Of a stretch of DNA of 35,720 nucleotides, positions 7,806 through 16,616 are shown piece after piece. Under the pieces are notes generated by a model, which had not been told where the DNA came from, ran no database searches, and worked only from the letters and a program-made list of their open reading frames with translations. The stretch's first letter is position 1. Every line of letters starts with the position of its first letter. Position numbers and translations under genes: made by a program. The stretch comes from Chitinophagaceae bacterium (lineage in GTDB: Bacteria; Bacteroidota; Bacteroidia; Chitinophagales; Chitinophagaceae): positions 1 to 35,720 of the forward strand of contig CANGBQ010000005.1 in assembly GCA_947451985.1 (NCBI GenBank), in the 5' to 3' direction.

Positions 7806-9071
7806 TTAGGTGTGGTGAATGATACTTTCTTTTAAGAAAGGATGATTTTTTGCCACCAATGCATTTTTGGTAAAATATCTTCCGGCGCCCCACATGATTA
7901 ATCCAATGAACAAGGCTGCAATACCAAATTCAAATGGCATCATCTCTGCATGCTCTTTTACAGTGCCAGGCATCACCATTTGATAAAAATCAATCCAGTG
8001 ACCAAAGATGATTAACACCGCCATCACAGTTACCATGGTCCAGTTGCGCTTTACGCCTCTCTTCATCAGAATCAACAATGGACACAAAAAGTTTACAATT
8101 AAATTGAAAAAGAAAATGCCTTTGTACGGACCGGGTTGACCCGCGGTTCCAATTCTTTGAATAAAATATTTGGTTTCTTCTGGCTGATTGCTATACCAGA
8201 TCAACATATACTGAGAAAACCACAAATACGTCCAGAACACAGAGAAGGCAAACATAAATTTACCCACGTCGTGCAAATGCTCTTCTGTTACATATTCCAA
8301 TTGACCTCTGTTTTTTAAGAAAATCACAAACAAAGCTATCAATGACATACCTGCAACAAAAGAACTGGCAAAAGTATACCAGCTGTACATGGTACTGTAC
8401 CAATGAGGATCGATGCTCATCAGCCAAAGCCATGGTGCGGTAGATGCTACCGACAATCCAAAAAACACTGTATACAAAGAAGCCCAAACAGTGTTTTTCC
8501 AAATCCATCTTTTGCTGGTTTCATGATCCATTGGACCACTTTTGTCAGTATCCAAACTCAAAGAGCGCATTTTACGACCGAGCAACCACCACATGATGAT
8601 GCAGATAGCAGACCAGATGGTATAAAATTTGGCATTCAAAAAGCCGCTTTTGCCATTCAATATTTTATCATGTGCCACCGCACTTTTATCCAACCAGTGA
8701 TAAATATCTGTACGACCGCCCCAGATAATAGCCATCAATACCAAAAAGGTGATGATTCCCAAAATAGGCACTACACTTGAAATGGCTTCGGGTACTCTTC
8801 TCAGAGCTACTTGCCAACCGCCCATCGCCATGGTCGTTACACAGATAAAAAACATAGATGCATTCACCACCAACAACCAATACACACTGTTTTGAAGCAA
8901 CACTGCCCAAAAGCGAGTACTGCTAGAAAATGCTCCGTGCTCTCCTTCATGTGCTACAGGAGCAAATGGATGGAACATAACCAATCCATACACTAGGGCC
9001 AGCAAGCCGGCAACAATCAAACCCCATGTCCATTTCTTATAACTGCCTGGTAATTCAAATTGATGATTCAT
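7806..9071 (-). CDS. actF: Alternative complex III subunit ActF
   Basis: A 421-residue polytopic membrane protein with about ten hydrophobic helices. It contains the ActF-like blocks TFASSFVAGMSLIALFVIFLKNRGQLEYVTEEHLHDVGKFMFAFSVFWTYLWFSQYMLIWYSNQPEETKYF and a following YKGIFFFNLIVNFLCPLLILMKR. ActF is a structural paralogue of ActC (NrfD-like fold) that stabilises the membrane part of alternative complex III. No cofactor motif is visible, as expected. It is sixth in an intact actABCDEF order and is followed by ctaC, the arrangement known for the ACIII-aa3 supercomplex of Flavobacterium johnsoniae. Start ATG at 9071 agrees with family length. Confidence 0.93.
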   Translation of the reverse strand: MNHQFELPGSYKKWTWGLIVAGLLALVYGLVMFHPFAPVAHEGEHGAFSSSTRFWAVLLQNSVYWLLVVNASMFFICVTTMAMGGWQVALRRVPEAISSVVPILGIITFLVLMAIIWGGRTDIYHWLDKSAVAHDKILNGKSGFLNAKFYTIWSAICIIMWWLLGRKMRSLSLDTDKSGPMDHETSKRWIWKNTVWASLYTVFFGLSVASTAPWLWLMSIDPHWYSTMYSWYTFASSFVAGMSLIALFVIFLKNRGQLEYVTEEHLHDVGKFMFAFSVFWTYLWFSQYMLIWYSNQPEETKYFIQRIGTAGQPGPYKGIFFFNLIVNFLCPLLILMKRGVKRNWTMVTVMAVLIIFGHWIDFYQMVMPGTVKEHAEMMPFEFGIAALFIGLIMWGAGRYFTKNALVAKNHPFLKESIIHHT

Positions 9072-9135
9072 CTAAGTAAACTTTATTTTTTATAAACACC
9101 TTGCCGGGATCAACCGGCCTGATGGGTTGTATTAA

Positions 9136-9774
9136 TTATTTAGTCGCTTTTTGCGTGTTGTCTGTTGCAGGCACTGCAGCTGCGGCCTTGGGCTGCAGCG
9201 TACGAATATATTTCACAATCATCCAGCGTTGTTTGCGATCCAATTGAGAAGCATAGCTACCCATTAGGTTCTTTCCATAAGTAATGGAATGAAACATGGT
9301 TCCATCAGCCATCTTTACATAATTGTCCAAAGTAAGATTGGCAATACCGCCAATTTTACCAGAGGTAGAGATGGGGCCATTTCCTTGTGCTTTTTCGCCG
9401 TGGCAAATAGCACAGTTGATATTAAACAACCGTCCGGCTTCACTCATTTCTGCATCTGTCATAGAAGCAATGGGATTGGGAACACTGGCACTCTTTGCAT
9501 AACCAACGCTGTCATCAGTAAGCGTGTAAGGAAACAATTCGCCTCTTTTGATGGTTCCTGCAACGGGGGTGTTGTTATAAAATATTTTGCTAGACCCTCT
9601 CAATGCAGGGTTAGCAGTAAAAACATTTGAATCTCTCTCGGCATAGGTTTCGTATGCTCTACTATACGCCATATCAGGCATATAAATTTTTCCTGGCTGG
9701 CGCTTGTTGTCACAGCTTACCAATATAATACCTGCCATCAAGGCCAGTACAGATATTGTAGTAATTTTCTTCAT
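9136..9774 (-). CDS. actE: Alternative complex III monoheme cytochrome c, lipoprotein ActE
   Basis: A 212-residue lipoprotein. The N-terminal signal ends in a lipobox (IILVSC, Cys at about 21), so the mature protein is anchored by lipid on the periplasmic side. One heme c site, NCAICHGEKAQGNGP, lies at about residues 118-130, and a Met in KNLMGSYASQL is the likely sixth ligand. The C-terminal tail is Ala/Lys-rich. In ACIII, ActE carries one c-heme and is a natural candidate for passing electrons to the oxidase CuA site, because ctaC here has no fused cytochrome c. It lies between actD and actF in the operon. Confidence 0.94.
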   Translation of the reverse strand: MKKITTISVLALMAGIILVSCDNKRQPGKIYMPDMAYSRAYETYAERDSNVFTANPALRGSSKIFYNNTPVAGTIKRGELFPYTLTDDSVGYAKSASVPNPIASMTDAEMSEAGRLFNINCAICHGEKAQGNGPISTSGKIGGIANLTLDNYVKMADGTMFHSITYGKNLMGSYASQLDRKQRWMIVKYIRTLQPKAAAAVPATDNTQKATK

Positions 9775-9792
9775 GTGCTTCTATTAATAGGT

Positions 9793-9809
9793 CATTCCTT
9801 TAAGGAATG
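9793..9809. repeat. Small palindrome between actD and actE
   Basis: CATTCC-TTTAA-GGAATG, a perfect inverted repeat in the 62-bp actD-actE gap, able to form a 6-bp hairpin in the mRNA. On the minus strand it lacks a downstream T run, so it is not a good terminator for the operon. It could protect or process the transcript; no function can be assigned. Confidence 0.35.
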
Positions 9810-9836
9810 TTTTTAATAAATAATGTTAACGCTCGA

Positions 9837-10427
9837 TTAATATCCTTTTTCTTCTCTGTACAACTTTTGTTCTTTGTCGTATCGTCCAATCCACCAACCT
9901 GTTTCGGCCATCTGCACATTTATTTCCTGGGCACCGGCTTTTTCTAAAAAGCTTTTAACTTCTGCATCATTGGTTTTGTCTGTACACTCAATAGCCATGA
10001 CAAACAGATCGTCGGTAGCTCTTGGATGAAAATGATGTTTTTTCACAAAAGGAGACAATTGACACAAATAACAGAAAGTGAGTACCATTCCCACGGCAGA
10101 AAACAACACAGTCAACTCGAAGGTGATGGGAATCCAAGCAGGCAATGCAAAATGCGGCTTACCGCCTACATTCAAAGGCCAATCTTTGGTAAAAACCCAT
10201 GTCATGAAACTAAGCGCTGTCGTGGTGCCCGTAATGGCATAAATAAAACCAGCTGTATGCAAGCTTGTTTCTCTCAAACCCATAGCATGATCCAAACCAT
10301 GAACAGGAAAAGGAGTATACACATCGTGTATTTTGTATCCGGCCTTGCGAACATTTTTCACCGCGGGAAACAATACTGCTTCATCGCTGAATGAGCCAAC
10401 CACAAATTTTTTAATTCCTCCAGCCAT
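9837..10427 (-). CDS. actD: Alternative complex III subunit ActD (DUF3341)
   Basis: A 196-residue DUF3341 protein. An N-terminal cytoplasmic ferredoxin-like domain (FVVGSFSDEAVLFPAVKNVRKAGYKIHDVYTPFPVHGLDHAMGLRETSLHTAGF) is followed by two membrane helices (about residues 58-80 and 103-125). A C-terminal domain starts near ATDDLFVMAIECTD. The motif YTPFPVHGLDxAMG is typical of ActD. The subunit holds the membrane core of ACIII together and has no cofactor. It sits in the standard place between actC and actE. Start ATG at 10427, preceded by a 36-bp gap to actC. Confidence 0.94.
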   Translation of the reverse strand: MAGGIKKFVVGSFSDEAVLFPAVKNVRKAGYKIHDVYTPFPVHGLDHAMGLRETSLHTAGFIYAITGTTTALSFMTWVFTKDWPLNVGGKPHFALPAWIPITFELTVLFSAVGMVLTFCYLCQLSPFVKKHHFHPRATDDLFVMAIECTDKTNDAEVKSFLEKAGAQEINVQMAETGWWIGRYDKEQKLYREEKGY

Positions 10428-10463
10428 ATAATAATGTATTACGTTGTTTTTTAACTCTGTTGT

Positions 10464-11912
10464 TTAGTGTGCGTGTTCCACTTCGTGATAAAATTTTTCG
10501 GCATCTGCTTTTTCAATGTCCGTCATTTTTACCTTGTAGTTTTCACCGCTTGTTTTCAAGATCGACTTGATTTCAGCCACGGCAATCACAGGGAAATATT
10601 TAGAGAACAAGAAAAAGCAAGTAAAGAACAATCCGAAGGTTCCTAAGTAGAAACCAATCTCCCAAATTGTGGGGCTGTAGTAAGTACTCCAGCTGGATGG
10701 CAAGAAGTCTCTGTAAATAGAAGTAACAATGATTACAAAACGCTCATACCACATACCGATGTTTACTACAATACTCATGAAGAAAGTAACGGTAATGTTT
10801 CTTCTTAATTTACGACTCCAGAACAACTGAGGAGACACCACGTTACAGAACATCATCAACCAATAGCTCCATCCATAAGGACTGAACAAGTTGGCCCTGT
10901 TTTGACTGAACGCATACCACTCATATGGATTTTGACCATACCAGGCAATGAACAATTCTGTCAAATAGGCGCAACCTACGATGCTACCAGTCAATACAAT
11001 TACCTTATTCATGGCTTCAATATGACCAAGGGTAATATAATCTTGCAGGCCCATTACTTTTCTAACAACAATCAACAGCGTTTGCACCATGGCAAATCCA
11101 CTGAAGATGGCACCTGCCACAAAGTAAGGAGGGAAGATCGTGGTATGCCAACCGGGTACAATAGAAGTAGCAAAGTCAAAAGATACAATGGTGTGTACTG
11201 ACAATACCAATGGTGTACTTAGTCCAGCCAACACCAATGACAAAGATTCATGTCTTTGCCAGTGTTTGGTACTTCCGGTCCAACCGAAAGAAGCAATACC
11301 ATATAATAATTTACGCAATTTGGTTTTGGCCCTGTCTCTCACGGTCGCCATGTCTGGAATCAAACCAGAGTACCAGAACAACAATGAAACAGTAAAATAA
11401 GTAGAGATCGCAAACACGTCCCATAACAATGGTGAATTAAAGTTAACCCACAACGGACCGCGTGAGTTAGGATAAGGCAATACAAAGAATGCCATCCATA
11501 CACGACCCATGTGCCAGATAGGGAATTGACCTGCGCACATTACCGCAAAAATAGTCATCGCTTCTGCTGCACGGTTTACACCTGTTCTCCATCCTTGGCG
11601 GAACAACAATAGAATCGCTGAAATCAAGGTTCCCGCATGACCAATACCTACCCACCATACGAAGTTGGTAATGTCCCAACCCCATCCAATGGTTTTGTTC
11701 AAATTCCATTGGCCAATACCGTACGTAACCTCTCTGTATACGCTGTATACCCCAAACAACAACAGAGATACACTGATGTAAAAACCAATGTACCACAGCT
11801 TGCTGGGCTTCATCTCAATGGGACTGATAATGTCTTCCGTTACCTGATGATAATCTTTATTACCATCTACCAACGGTTCCCTTTGTTGCGATTCGTATTT
11901 AAGTAATGACAT
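10464..11912 (-). CDS. actC: Alternative complex III subunit ActC (NrfD/PsrC-like quinol-binding subunit)
   Basis: A 482-residue NrfD/PsrC-family membrane protein with about ten helices. Recognisable blocks include GWGWDITNFVWWVGIGHAGTLISAILLLFRQGWRTGVNRAAEAMTIFAV near residues 75-125. Another is the HTIVSFDFATSIVPGWHTTIFPPYFVAGAIFSGFAMV region at about 235-275, and a third is MWYERFVIIVTSIYRDFLPSSW at about 388-410. In ACIII this subunit binds menaquinol close to the 3Fe-4S cluster of ActB and probably takes part in proton movement. The C-terminus ends in a His/Glu-rich stretch (YHEVEHAH). It follows actB by 54 bp. Confidence 0.96.
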   Translation of the reverse strand: MSLLKYESQQREPLVDGNKDYHQVTEDIISPIEMKPSKLWYIGFYISVSLLLFGVYSVYREVTYGIGQWNLNKTIGWGWDITNFVWWVGIGHAGTLISAILLLFRQGWRTGVNRAAEAMTIFAVMCAGQFPIWHMGRVWMAFFVLPYPNSRGPLWVNFNSPLLWDVFAISTYFTVSLLFWYSGLIPDMATVRDRAKTKLRKLLYGIASFGWTGSTKHWQRHESLSLVLAGLSTPLVLSVHTIVSFDFATSIVPGWHTTIFPPYFVAGAIFSGFAMVQTLLIVVRKVMGLQDYITLGHIEAMNKVIVLTGSIVGCAYLTELFIAWYGQNPYEWYAFSQNRANLFSPYGWSYWLMMFCNVVSPQLFWSRKLRRNITVTFFMSIVVNIGMWYERFVIIVTSIYRDFLPSSWSTYYSPTIWEIGFYLGTFGLFFTCFFLFSKYFPVIAVAEIKSILKTSGENYKVKMTDIEKADAEKFYHEVEHAH

Positions 11913-11966
11913 ATTGTTTTTCGCTTTTAACTGTACGCGGTTAGTCTTTATTTTTAATAAGTATTA

Positions 11967-14900
11967 TTAGCTATGTGCTTCTTCAGCGTGTTCTTCTACT
12001 ACACCTACTTGTCTGTCAGTGTTTCTAACTTTCGCTAAATAACTAACGTTGGGCAATACGTGTAATTGTTCCAACACATAGAAGTTTCTGTTTTTATCTG
12101 CTCTTGCAATCGACACATCGCTAGATTTGTCGTTTACATTACCAAAGCTGATGGCGTTGGTAGGACAAGCCTGCATACAAGCAGTTTTAACATTGCGAAC
12201 CAAGGATGGATCTTGTTGCTTTTTAGCTTCCAGCTTGCTGTCTTGCAAACGCTGCACACAGAAAGAACATTTTTCAATCACACCACGTGAACGTACGGTT
12301 ACATCCGGATTCAACACCATTCTGGTTAAATCATCGTTCATTTGGAACACCGCTTCGTTTAATTCTTTTCCACGAAGTGGCTCTTGGTTATCGGCAAAGC
12401 TGTCGGCTCCTGAAAAATCCAACCAGTTGAAGCGACGAACTTTATATGGACAGTTGTTGGCGCAATATCTTGTACCGATACAACGGTTATAAGTCATTTG
12501 ATTCAGACCCTCACTGCTATGGTTAGTAGCAGCAACTGGACAAACGTTTTCGCAAGGCGCATTGTCGCAGTGTTGACACAACATGGGTTGGAATACCACA
12601 TCTGGATTTTGTACATCGCCGGTAAAATATCGGTCGATGCGCAACCAATGCATTTCATGCGCTTTTTGTACTTGTATTTTACCTACTACGCTTACATTGT
12701 TTTCTGCTGTACAAGCAACTACGCAAGCGCTGCAACCCGTACAAGTATTCAAGTCAATGCTCATTCCCCACTTGATGCCTGGTTTTTCGTAATCAGGATA
12801 AATGGTTCCTTCTTTTACAAAATCTGTTTTGCCTTCGGCCAACAATCCCATTCTTTCACTTCTGGGTTCTTCCAACAAGGCTTCTGGATTGGCCAAGAAG
12901 CTAGATAAATTGGTTTCATAAATCACGGGTCTGCTTTCTGAAGAACCGTGCACCTGTGTTTGAGCCAATGGATAAGTGGTGTTGGTTTTTTCTACACTTG
13001 CTGTTGCAGCATATGAAAAGCCAGTTCCGTTGATGCCTACCAAAGGATAGGCATTTTTACCAGCGCCTGTTGCAGATTTTCCTACGCGGTCCAATGACAA
13101 TGTTTCATCGGCGCTCGCTCTTCCGTATCCCAATGCAACAGCAATGGTGGCATTGTTTAAACCTGGCAAAATCAATACAGGCAATTCAATGGATTTGCCA
13201 TTCGCGGTGATTTTAACAACCGGTTTGTCGGGTGTTACTTCGTATGCATCAGCTTGACGCTGGTTGTTTACAATATCAATACCGATGATTTGTTTTGCCA
13301 ATGCAGGGCTCATCATGGCGTAGTTGTCCCAGGTTACTTTTGAAATAGGATCAGGCAACTCTTGCAGCCATGGATTGTTGGCTTGACTGCCGTTTCCTAC
13401 AGAAACTTTTTGGTACAGTACCACTTCTGTTTCGGCGCCTTTGACAGCTTGTATAGCCGCTATCGCCGCAGGCAGATTGCAGTCTTTGCAGGTGGCACCC
13501 GCTACAATAGAAGCAGACTCAATAACACCATCTTGTAATGCCTTGTCCCATACATCAGCGGAACCCAATCTGGTAGACCAATAGTTCTTTAAATAGGTTT
13601 CGTACGCATCAGTGGTCGTAGAAGTGGTGCCCATCCAATGCAGCAAAGAGGTTTGGAAAGGCCTTGTTTTGAACAACGGATTGATGATGGGCTGAATCAA
13701 ACTAACATAACCGGAGCGAGGTTCAGCATCTCCCCAACTTTCCAACCAATGGGGAGAAGGGATTACATATTTACATTGTTCGGTGGTTTCATCTAGTGTA
13801 CCATTGAACGAAATACTTACAGGTAATTTAGCAATGGCTTCGCCTAATTTTTTGCCTTCTGCGTAAGTGTATACTGGGTTGCAATCATACACCATCAATG
13901 CTTTCACTTTACCAGCTTGAATATCGGCAGTCAATGAAACAAATTCAGCGTCTATTCCTTTACGATAGTTTGAGTTAGCCGCTCTGTTGATGGTGGTGCC
14001 ATTGGCGCCAATCAATTCGTTGATGGCGTTTACTACCAATTGTATGTTCACATCATTGCTTCCGCATACTACCAAAGACGCGCCTTTGGTTTTCAACAAA
14101 GCTTCGGCAGCTTTGTCAATACCGGCTTTTACGTGAGCGTCTGCAATGGCAGGAGCGCTAACCGCACCACCCAGCTTCGCTAACAACGCCAGCGCGATGG
14201 TGCCGGTTTCGGAAGGCTTGTGGGTATAGCGATCGTCTGCATTACTGCCTGTTAAACTCAACATGCTTTCAAAATGAAAGTGGCGACTCAGTGATGGTTT
14301 ATCCCCGGTCACTTTTCTGTTCACTGCATATTGTTTGCTGAATTCCACAGGGCTCAACCAGGTGCCCAGAAAATCAGCGCCCAAGCTCACAATGGTTTGG
14401 GCTTTATCGAACATATACACAGGCAATACTTTTTTGCCATAACAAGCTTCGTTGGCCAACAACAAGCCGCTGTAGCTCACGGCATCGTATTGCACATGAC
14501 GACTGCCGGGATATTTAACCAAGAATTCGCTGATCAGTTGAATGGTTGATGGCGAGTGAATGGTAGAAGTCAACAATACCATTTCTTCTCCTTTAATGGT
14601 AGACATTGCTTTAGAAACCATGTCATCAAAGGCCTCAAATGTGCTTACCTCTTTGAAGTCGTTGCCCACTTTTTGCAAGGGGTGACGAAGACGAGTGGTA
14701 TCATATAAATCTAAAACAGAGGCTTGTGCCTGTGCACTGGTTCCGCCTTTGGTGATAGAAGATAATTCGTTTCCTTCTATTTTAATGGGTCTGCCGTCTC
14801 TTTGTTTTACCACTACACTAATGGCATCGCCGCCATTTACATAAGTAGAAGCGAAGTAATTGGCCACACCTGGAATGACATTATCCGGTTTTTGCAAATA

Positions 14901-15134
14901 CGGAATGGCTTTTCTTACCGGCATTTCGCAACTCGCAGCGATGGTTGCTGCCGCAGTGCTAAATCCCAGGTATTTTAAAAAGTCTCTTCTAGGTGTTTTG
15001 CTTTCCAAAAAACCTTCTTTAGAAAGTTCTTCCATCGGAAGCAACTCTTCGTTGAATTCGTTGTCAGTAGATTGCTTGAAAGCCTCTGACTGATTGAGTT
15101 CTCCGAAATTCTGCCAATACTGCTTATTGCTCAT
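11967..15134 (-). CDS. actB: Alternative complex III iron-sulfur subunit ActB (fused molybdopterin-like and ferredoxin domains)
   Basis: A 1055-residue protein combining the B1 and B2 parts in one chain. The N-terminus carries a Tat-like motif (TPRRDFLKYLGFS, about residues 48-60) placed unusually far in, as in TAT-variant-translocated subunits, followed by a lipobox-like AASC. The middle (about 100-740) resembles the molybdopterin oxidoreductase fold but in ACIII holds no molybdenum. The C-terminal ferredoxin part has four cysteine groups: CTGCSACVVAC (about 800), CQHCDNAPCENVCP, CIGTRYCANNCPY and CSFCVQRLQ...CMQACP. Known structures place three 4Fe-4S and one 3Fe-4S cluster here. It relays electrons from menaquinol at ActC to ActA hemes. 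It lies 66 bp after actA. Confidence 0.96.
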   Translation of the reverse strand: MSNKQYWQNFGELNQSEAFKQSTDNEFNEELLPMEELSKEGFLESKTPRRDFLKYLGFSTAAATIAASCEMPVRKAIPYLQKPDNVIPGVANYFASTYVNGGDAISVVVKQRDGRPIKIEGNELSSITKGGTSAQAQASVLDLYDTTRLRHPLQKVGNDFKEVSTFEAFDDMVSKAMSTIKGEEMVLLTSTIHSPSTIQLISEFLVKYPGSRHVQYDAVSYSGLLLANEACYGKKVLPVYMFDKAQTIVSLGADFLGTWLSPVEFSKQYAVNRKVTGDKPSLSRHFHFESMLSLTGSNADDRYTHKPSETGTIALALLAKLGGAVSAPAIADAHVKAGIDKAAEALLKTKGASLVVCGSNDVNIQLVVNAINELIGANGTTINRAANSNYRKGIDAEFVSLTADIQAGKVKALMVYDCNPVYTYAEGKKLGEAIAKLPVSISFNGTLDETTEQCKYVIPSPHWLESWGDAEPRSGYVSLIQPIINPLFKTRPFQTSLLHWMGTTSTTTDAYETYLKNYWSTRLGSADVWDKALQDGVIESASIVAGATCKDCNLPAAIAAIQAVKGAETEVVLYQKVSVGNGSQANNPWLQELPDPISKVTWDNYAMMSPALAKQIIGIDIVNNQRQADAYEVTPDKPVVKITANGKSIELPVLILPGLNNATIAVALGYGRASADETLSLDRVGKSATGAGKNAYPLVGINGTGFSYAATASVEKTNTTYPLAQTQVHGSSESRPVIYETNLSSFLANPEALLEEPRSERMGLLAEGKTDFVKEGTIYPDYEKPGIKWGMSIDLNTCTGCSACVVACTAENNVSVVGKIQVQKAHEMHWLRIDRYFTGDVQNPDVVFQPMLCQHCDNAPCENVCPVAATNHSSEGLNQMTYNRCIGTRYCANNCPYKVRRFNWLDFSGADSFADNQEPLRGKELNEAVFQMNDDLTRMVLNPDVTVRSRGVIEKCSFCVQRLQDSKLEAKKQQDPSLVRNVKTACMQACPTNAISFGNVNDKSSDVSIARADKNRNFYVLEQLHVLPNVSYLAKVRNTDRQVGVVEEHAEEAHS

Positions 15135-15169
15135 AGTGTGTTAATTCGATAATTCAGTAATATGCTTTA

Positions 15170-15191
15170 GCTAAAAGTTTTTTCTTTCAGC
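15170..15191 (-). other. mRNA hairpin between actA and actB
   Basis: On the minus strand GCTGAAAG and CTTTTAGC (plus 15184-15191 and 15170-15177) can pair over 8 bp with one G-U wobble and an AAAAAA loop. It lies between the actA stop and actB start. There is no T run after it, so it is not an obvious terminator. It could set the ratio of ActA to ActB message by stabilising the upstream 3' end. Confidence 0.35.
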
Positions 15192-15200
15192 ATTCAATTA

Positions 15201-16478
15201 TTAATAGTGACATTTTTGACACTCGGTACCACCAATTTTTTCTACGGTTACGCTGTCCATTTTGTGATTTTTCAAATCAGTATGGAACTTCTCGTAAATG
15301 CTGTAGAATTTGTTGCCCTCTCCAGATTCTTTGTTGTAGAAATCAACTTTGGATTCTCTGTGACAATTGATACACCATCCCATGCTCAATTCAGCAAACT
15401 GATAAACTTCGGGCATTTCTTGAATATTGCCATGACAAGTTTGACACTGCTGCTTACCCACTTTTACGTGTTGGCTGTGATTGAAATAAACATGGTCGGG
15501 TAGGTTGTGGATCTTCACCCAAGGAATGGGTTGTGCACCGTCCGGTACTCCATCCATATTATTATCTGGATTGTATGATTTGGTGTCAGGATTCCATCCT
15601 GCATAACTATATAATTTTTTGATTTCGGCGGTTCCATCTACTTGAGTGCCGTCTTCTCTAACAATTGCATCGCCTTTGTATTCTTTGATGCCCTTGTGAC
15701 AATTCATACAAACATTCACAGAAGGAATATTCGCGTGCTTGCTGTCTTGTGCGCCACCGTGGCAGTACAAACAACTGATTTGATTTACACCCGCATGCAC
15801 TTTATGAGAATAATAAATAGGTTGTACAGGCTGATAGTTTTTCATCCTGCCCAATCCTATTGCACCGCTGATCGTTTTGTATCCACCGAAAGCAAACAAC
15901 ACCAACACAGCTGCCATCAAATATGTTTTGTTGCGATAAAATGGAACGGGCTCTCCGCGATGAATACCTTCTTTTTCGTCGGACAACTTGCGCAAGTTGC
16001 TGTTCACTTGAAGTAAGATGAATGCCACTACTGCAAGGACTAAGGTAAGTATACCAAACATCAAAGAGTTGTCTGATTCTGGTGCGGCGCCACCGGCGGC
16101 GGCTGTAGCGGGTGCTGGCGGCGTATAGTCGTCAACGTATTTTAAGATCGCATCTATGTCTTCTTTTTTCAAATTGCTGAAAGCCGTCATCACAGTTGGC
16201 TTCCACTTTTCAAACAGGGACTTGGCATAAGCATCCGATGCAATCATCTGTGCTGGATTGGCCACCCACTTGTACACCCATTCCTGGCTGGGAACACGCT
16301 TGCTCCAGCCTTTCAGTGCCGGACCTGTGTAATCAACATCGGGCTTGTGACAGTTGGCACAATTCGCTTTGAAAAGCGCTTCACCATCTGCCGCGAGGGC
16401 TTGATTGTTCAGGGAAAGAGTTAAAAAGAATAGAAGGGCAACAAGAGACTTGTCAATGAATTTTTTATAACGACTCAT
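15201..16478 (-). CDS. actA: Alternative complex III multiheme cytochrome c ActA (six CXXCH motifs)
   Basis: A 425-residue secreted and membrane-anchored c-type cytochrome. It has a signal peptide (residues 1-29, ending NNQALA), then a monoheme domain with CANCH (about 40-44). Two hydrophobic helices (about 137-158 and 185-203) precede a multiheme domain with CLYCH, CMNCH, CQTCH, CINCH and a C-terminal CQKCH. That is six heme sites, against the five usually described for ActA. The hemes carry electrons from ActB to ActE or the oxidase. I start at the ATG at 16478 because the in-frame GTG at 16520 overlaps the predicted -7 box and would spoil the signal peptide. It is the first gene of the respiratory operon. 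Confidence 0.94.
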   Translation of the reverse strand: MSRYKKFIDKSLVALLFFLTLSLNNQALAADGEALFKANCANCHKPDVDYTGPALKGWSKRVPSQEWVYKWVANPAQMIASDAYAKSLFEKWKPTVMTAFSNLKKEDIDAILKYVDDYTPPAPATAAAGGAAPESDNSLMFGILTLVLAVVAFILLQVNSNLRKLSDEKEGIHRGEPVPFYRNKTYLMAAVLVLFAFGGYKTISGAIGLGRMKNYQPVQPIYYSHKVHAGVNQISCLYCHGGAQDSKHANIPSVNVCMNCHKGIKEYKGDAIVREDGTQVDGTAEIKKLYSYAGWNPDTKSYNPDNNMDGVPDGAQPIPWVKIHNLPDHVYFNHSQHVKVGKQQCQTCHGNIQEMPEVYQFAELSMGWCINCHRESKVDFYNKESGEGNKFYSIYEKFHTDLKNHKMDSVTVEKIGGTECQKCHY

Positions 16479-16519
16479 ACAGTTATCGGGATAATGTGGA
16501 AAAAATCCTTTTTCGAGCA

Positions 16520-16527
16520 CAAAAGTA
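16520..16527 (-). promoter_or_regulatory. Predicted -7 box of the act operon promoter (TACTTTTG)
   Basis: On the minus strand TACTTTTG matches the Bacteroidota -7 consensus TAnnTTTG, 41 nt upstream of the actA ATG at 16478. No clear TTG -33 element is found at the usual distance; the position is taken by a 12-bp palindrome at 16545-16556. The identical octamer stands before the SNF2 and upper amidohydrolase genes. Confidence 0.6.
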
Positions 16528-16544
16528 ATGCAGGGAGGTCATAT

Positions 16545-16556
16545 AATGTTAACATT
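16545..16556. promoter_or_regulatory. Perfect palindrome AATGTTAACATT at the act promoter
   Basis: A 12-bp perfect palindrome that begins 17 bp upstream of the act -7 box, where a -33 element would be expected. It has the size and symmetry of an operator for a dimeric regulator. The 11-mer ATAATGTTAAC that includes its left half (16543-16553) recurs at 9820-9830, upstream of actE. The regulator is unknown. Confidence 0.4.
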
Positions 16557-16616
16557 TTTTAAAAAAATTTTTCATTTTCTATGTGTATTTCAATGCTTTG
16601 TGAAAATGAATTGGCG

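Noticed and set aside
16479-16520. Extended actA start at GTG 16520
   Set aside because: It would overlap the -7 box and put 14 extra residues before a clean signal peptide starting at ATG 16478.
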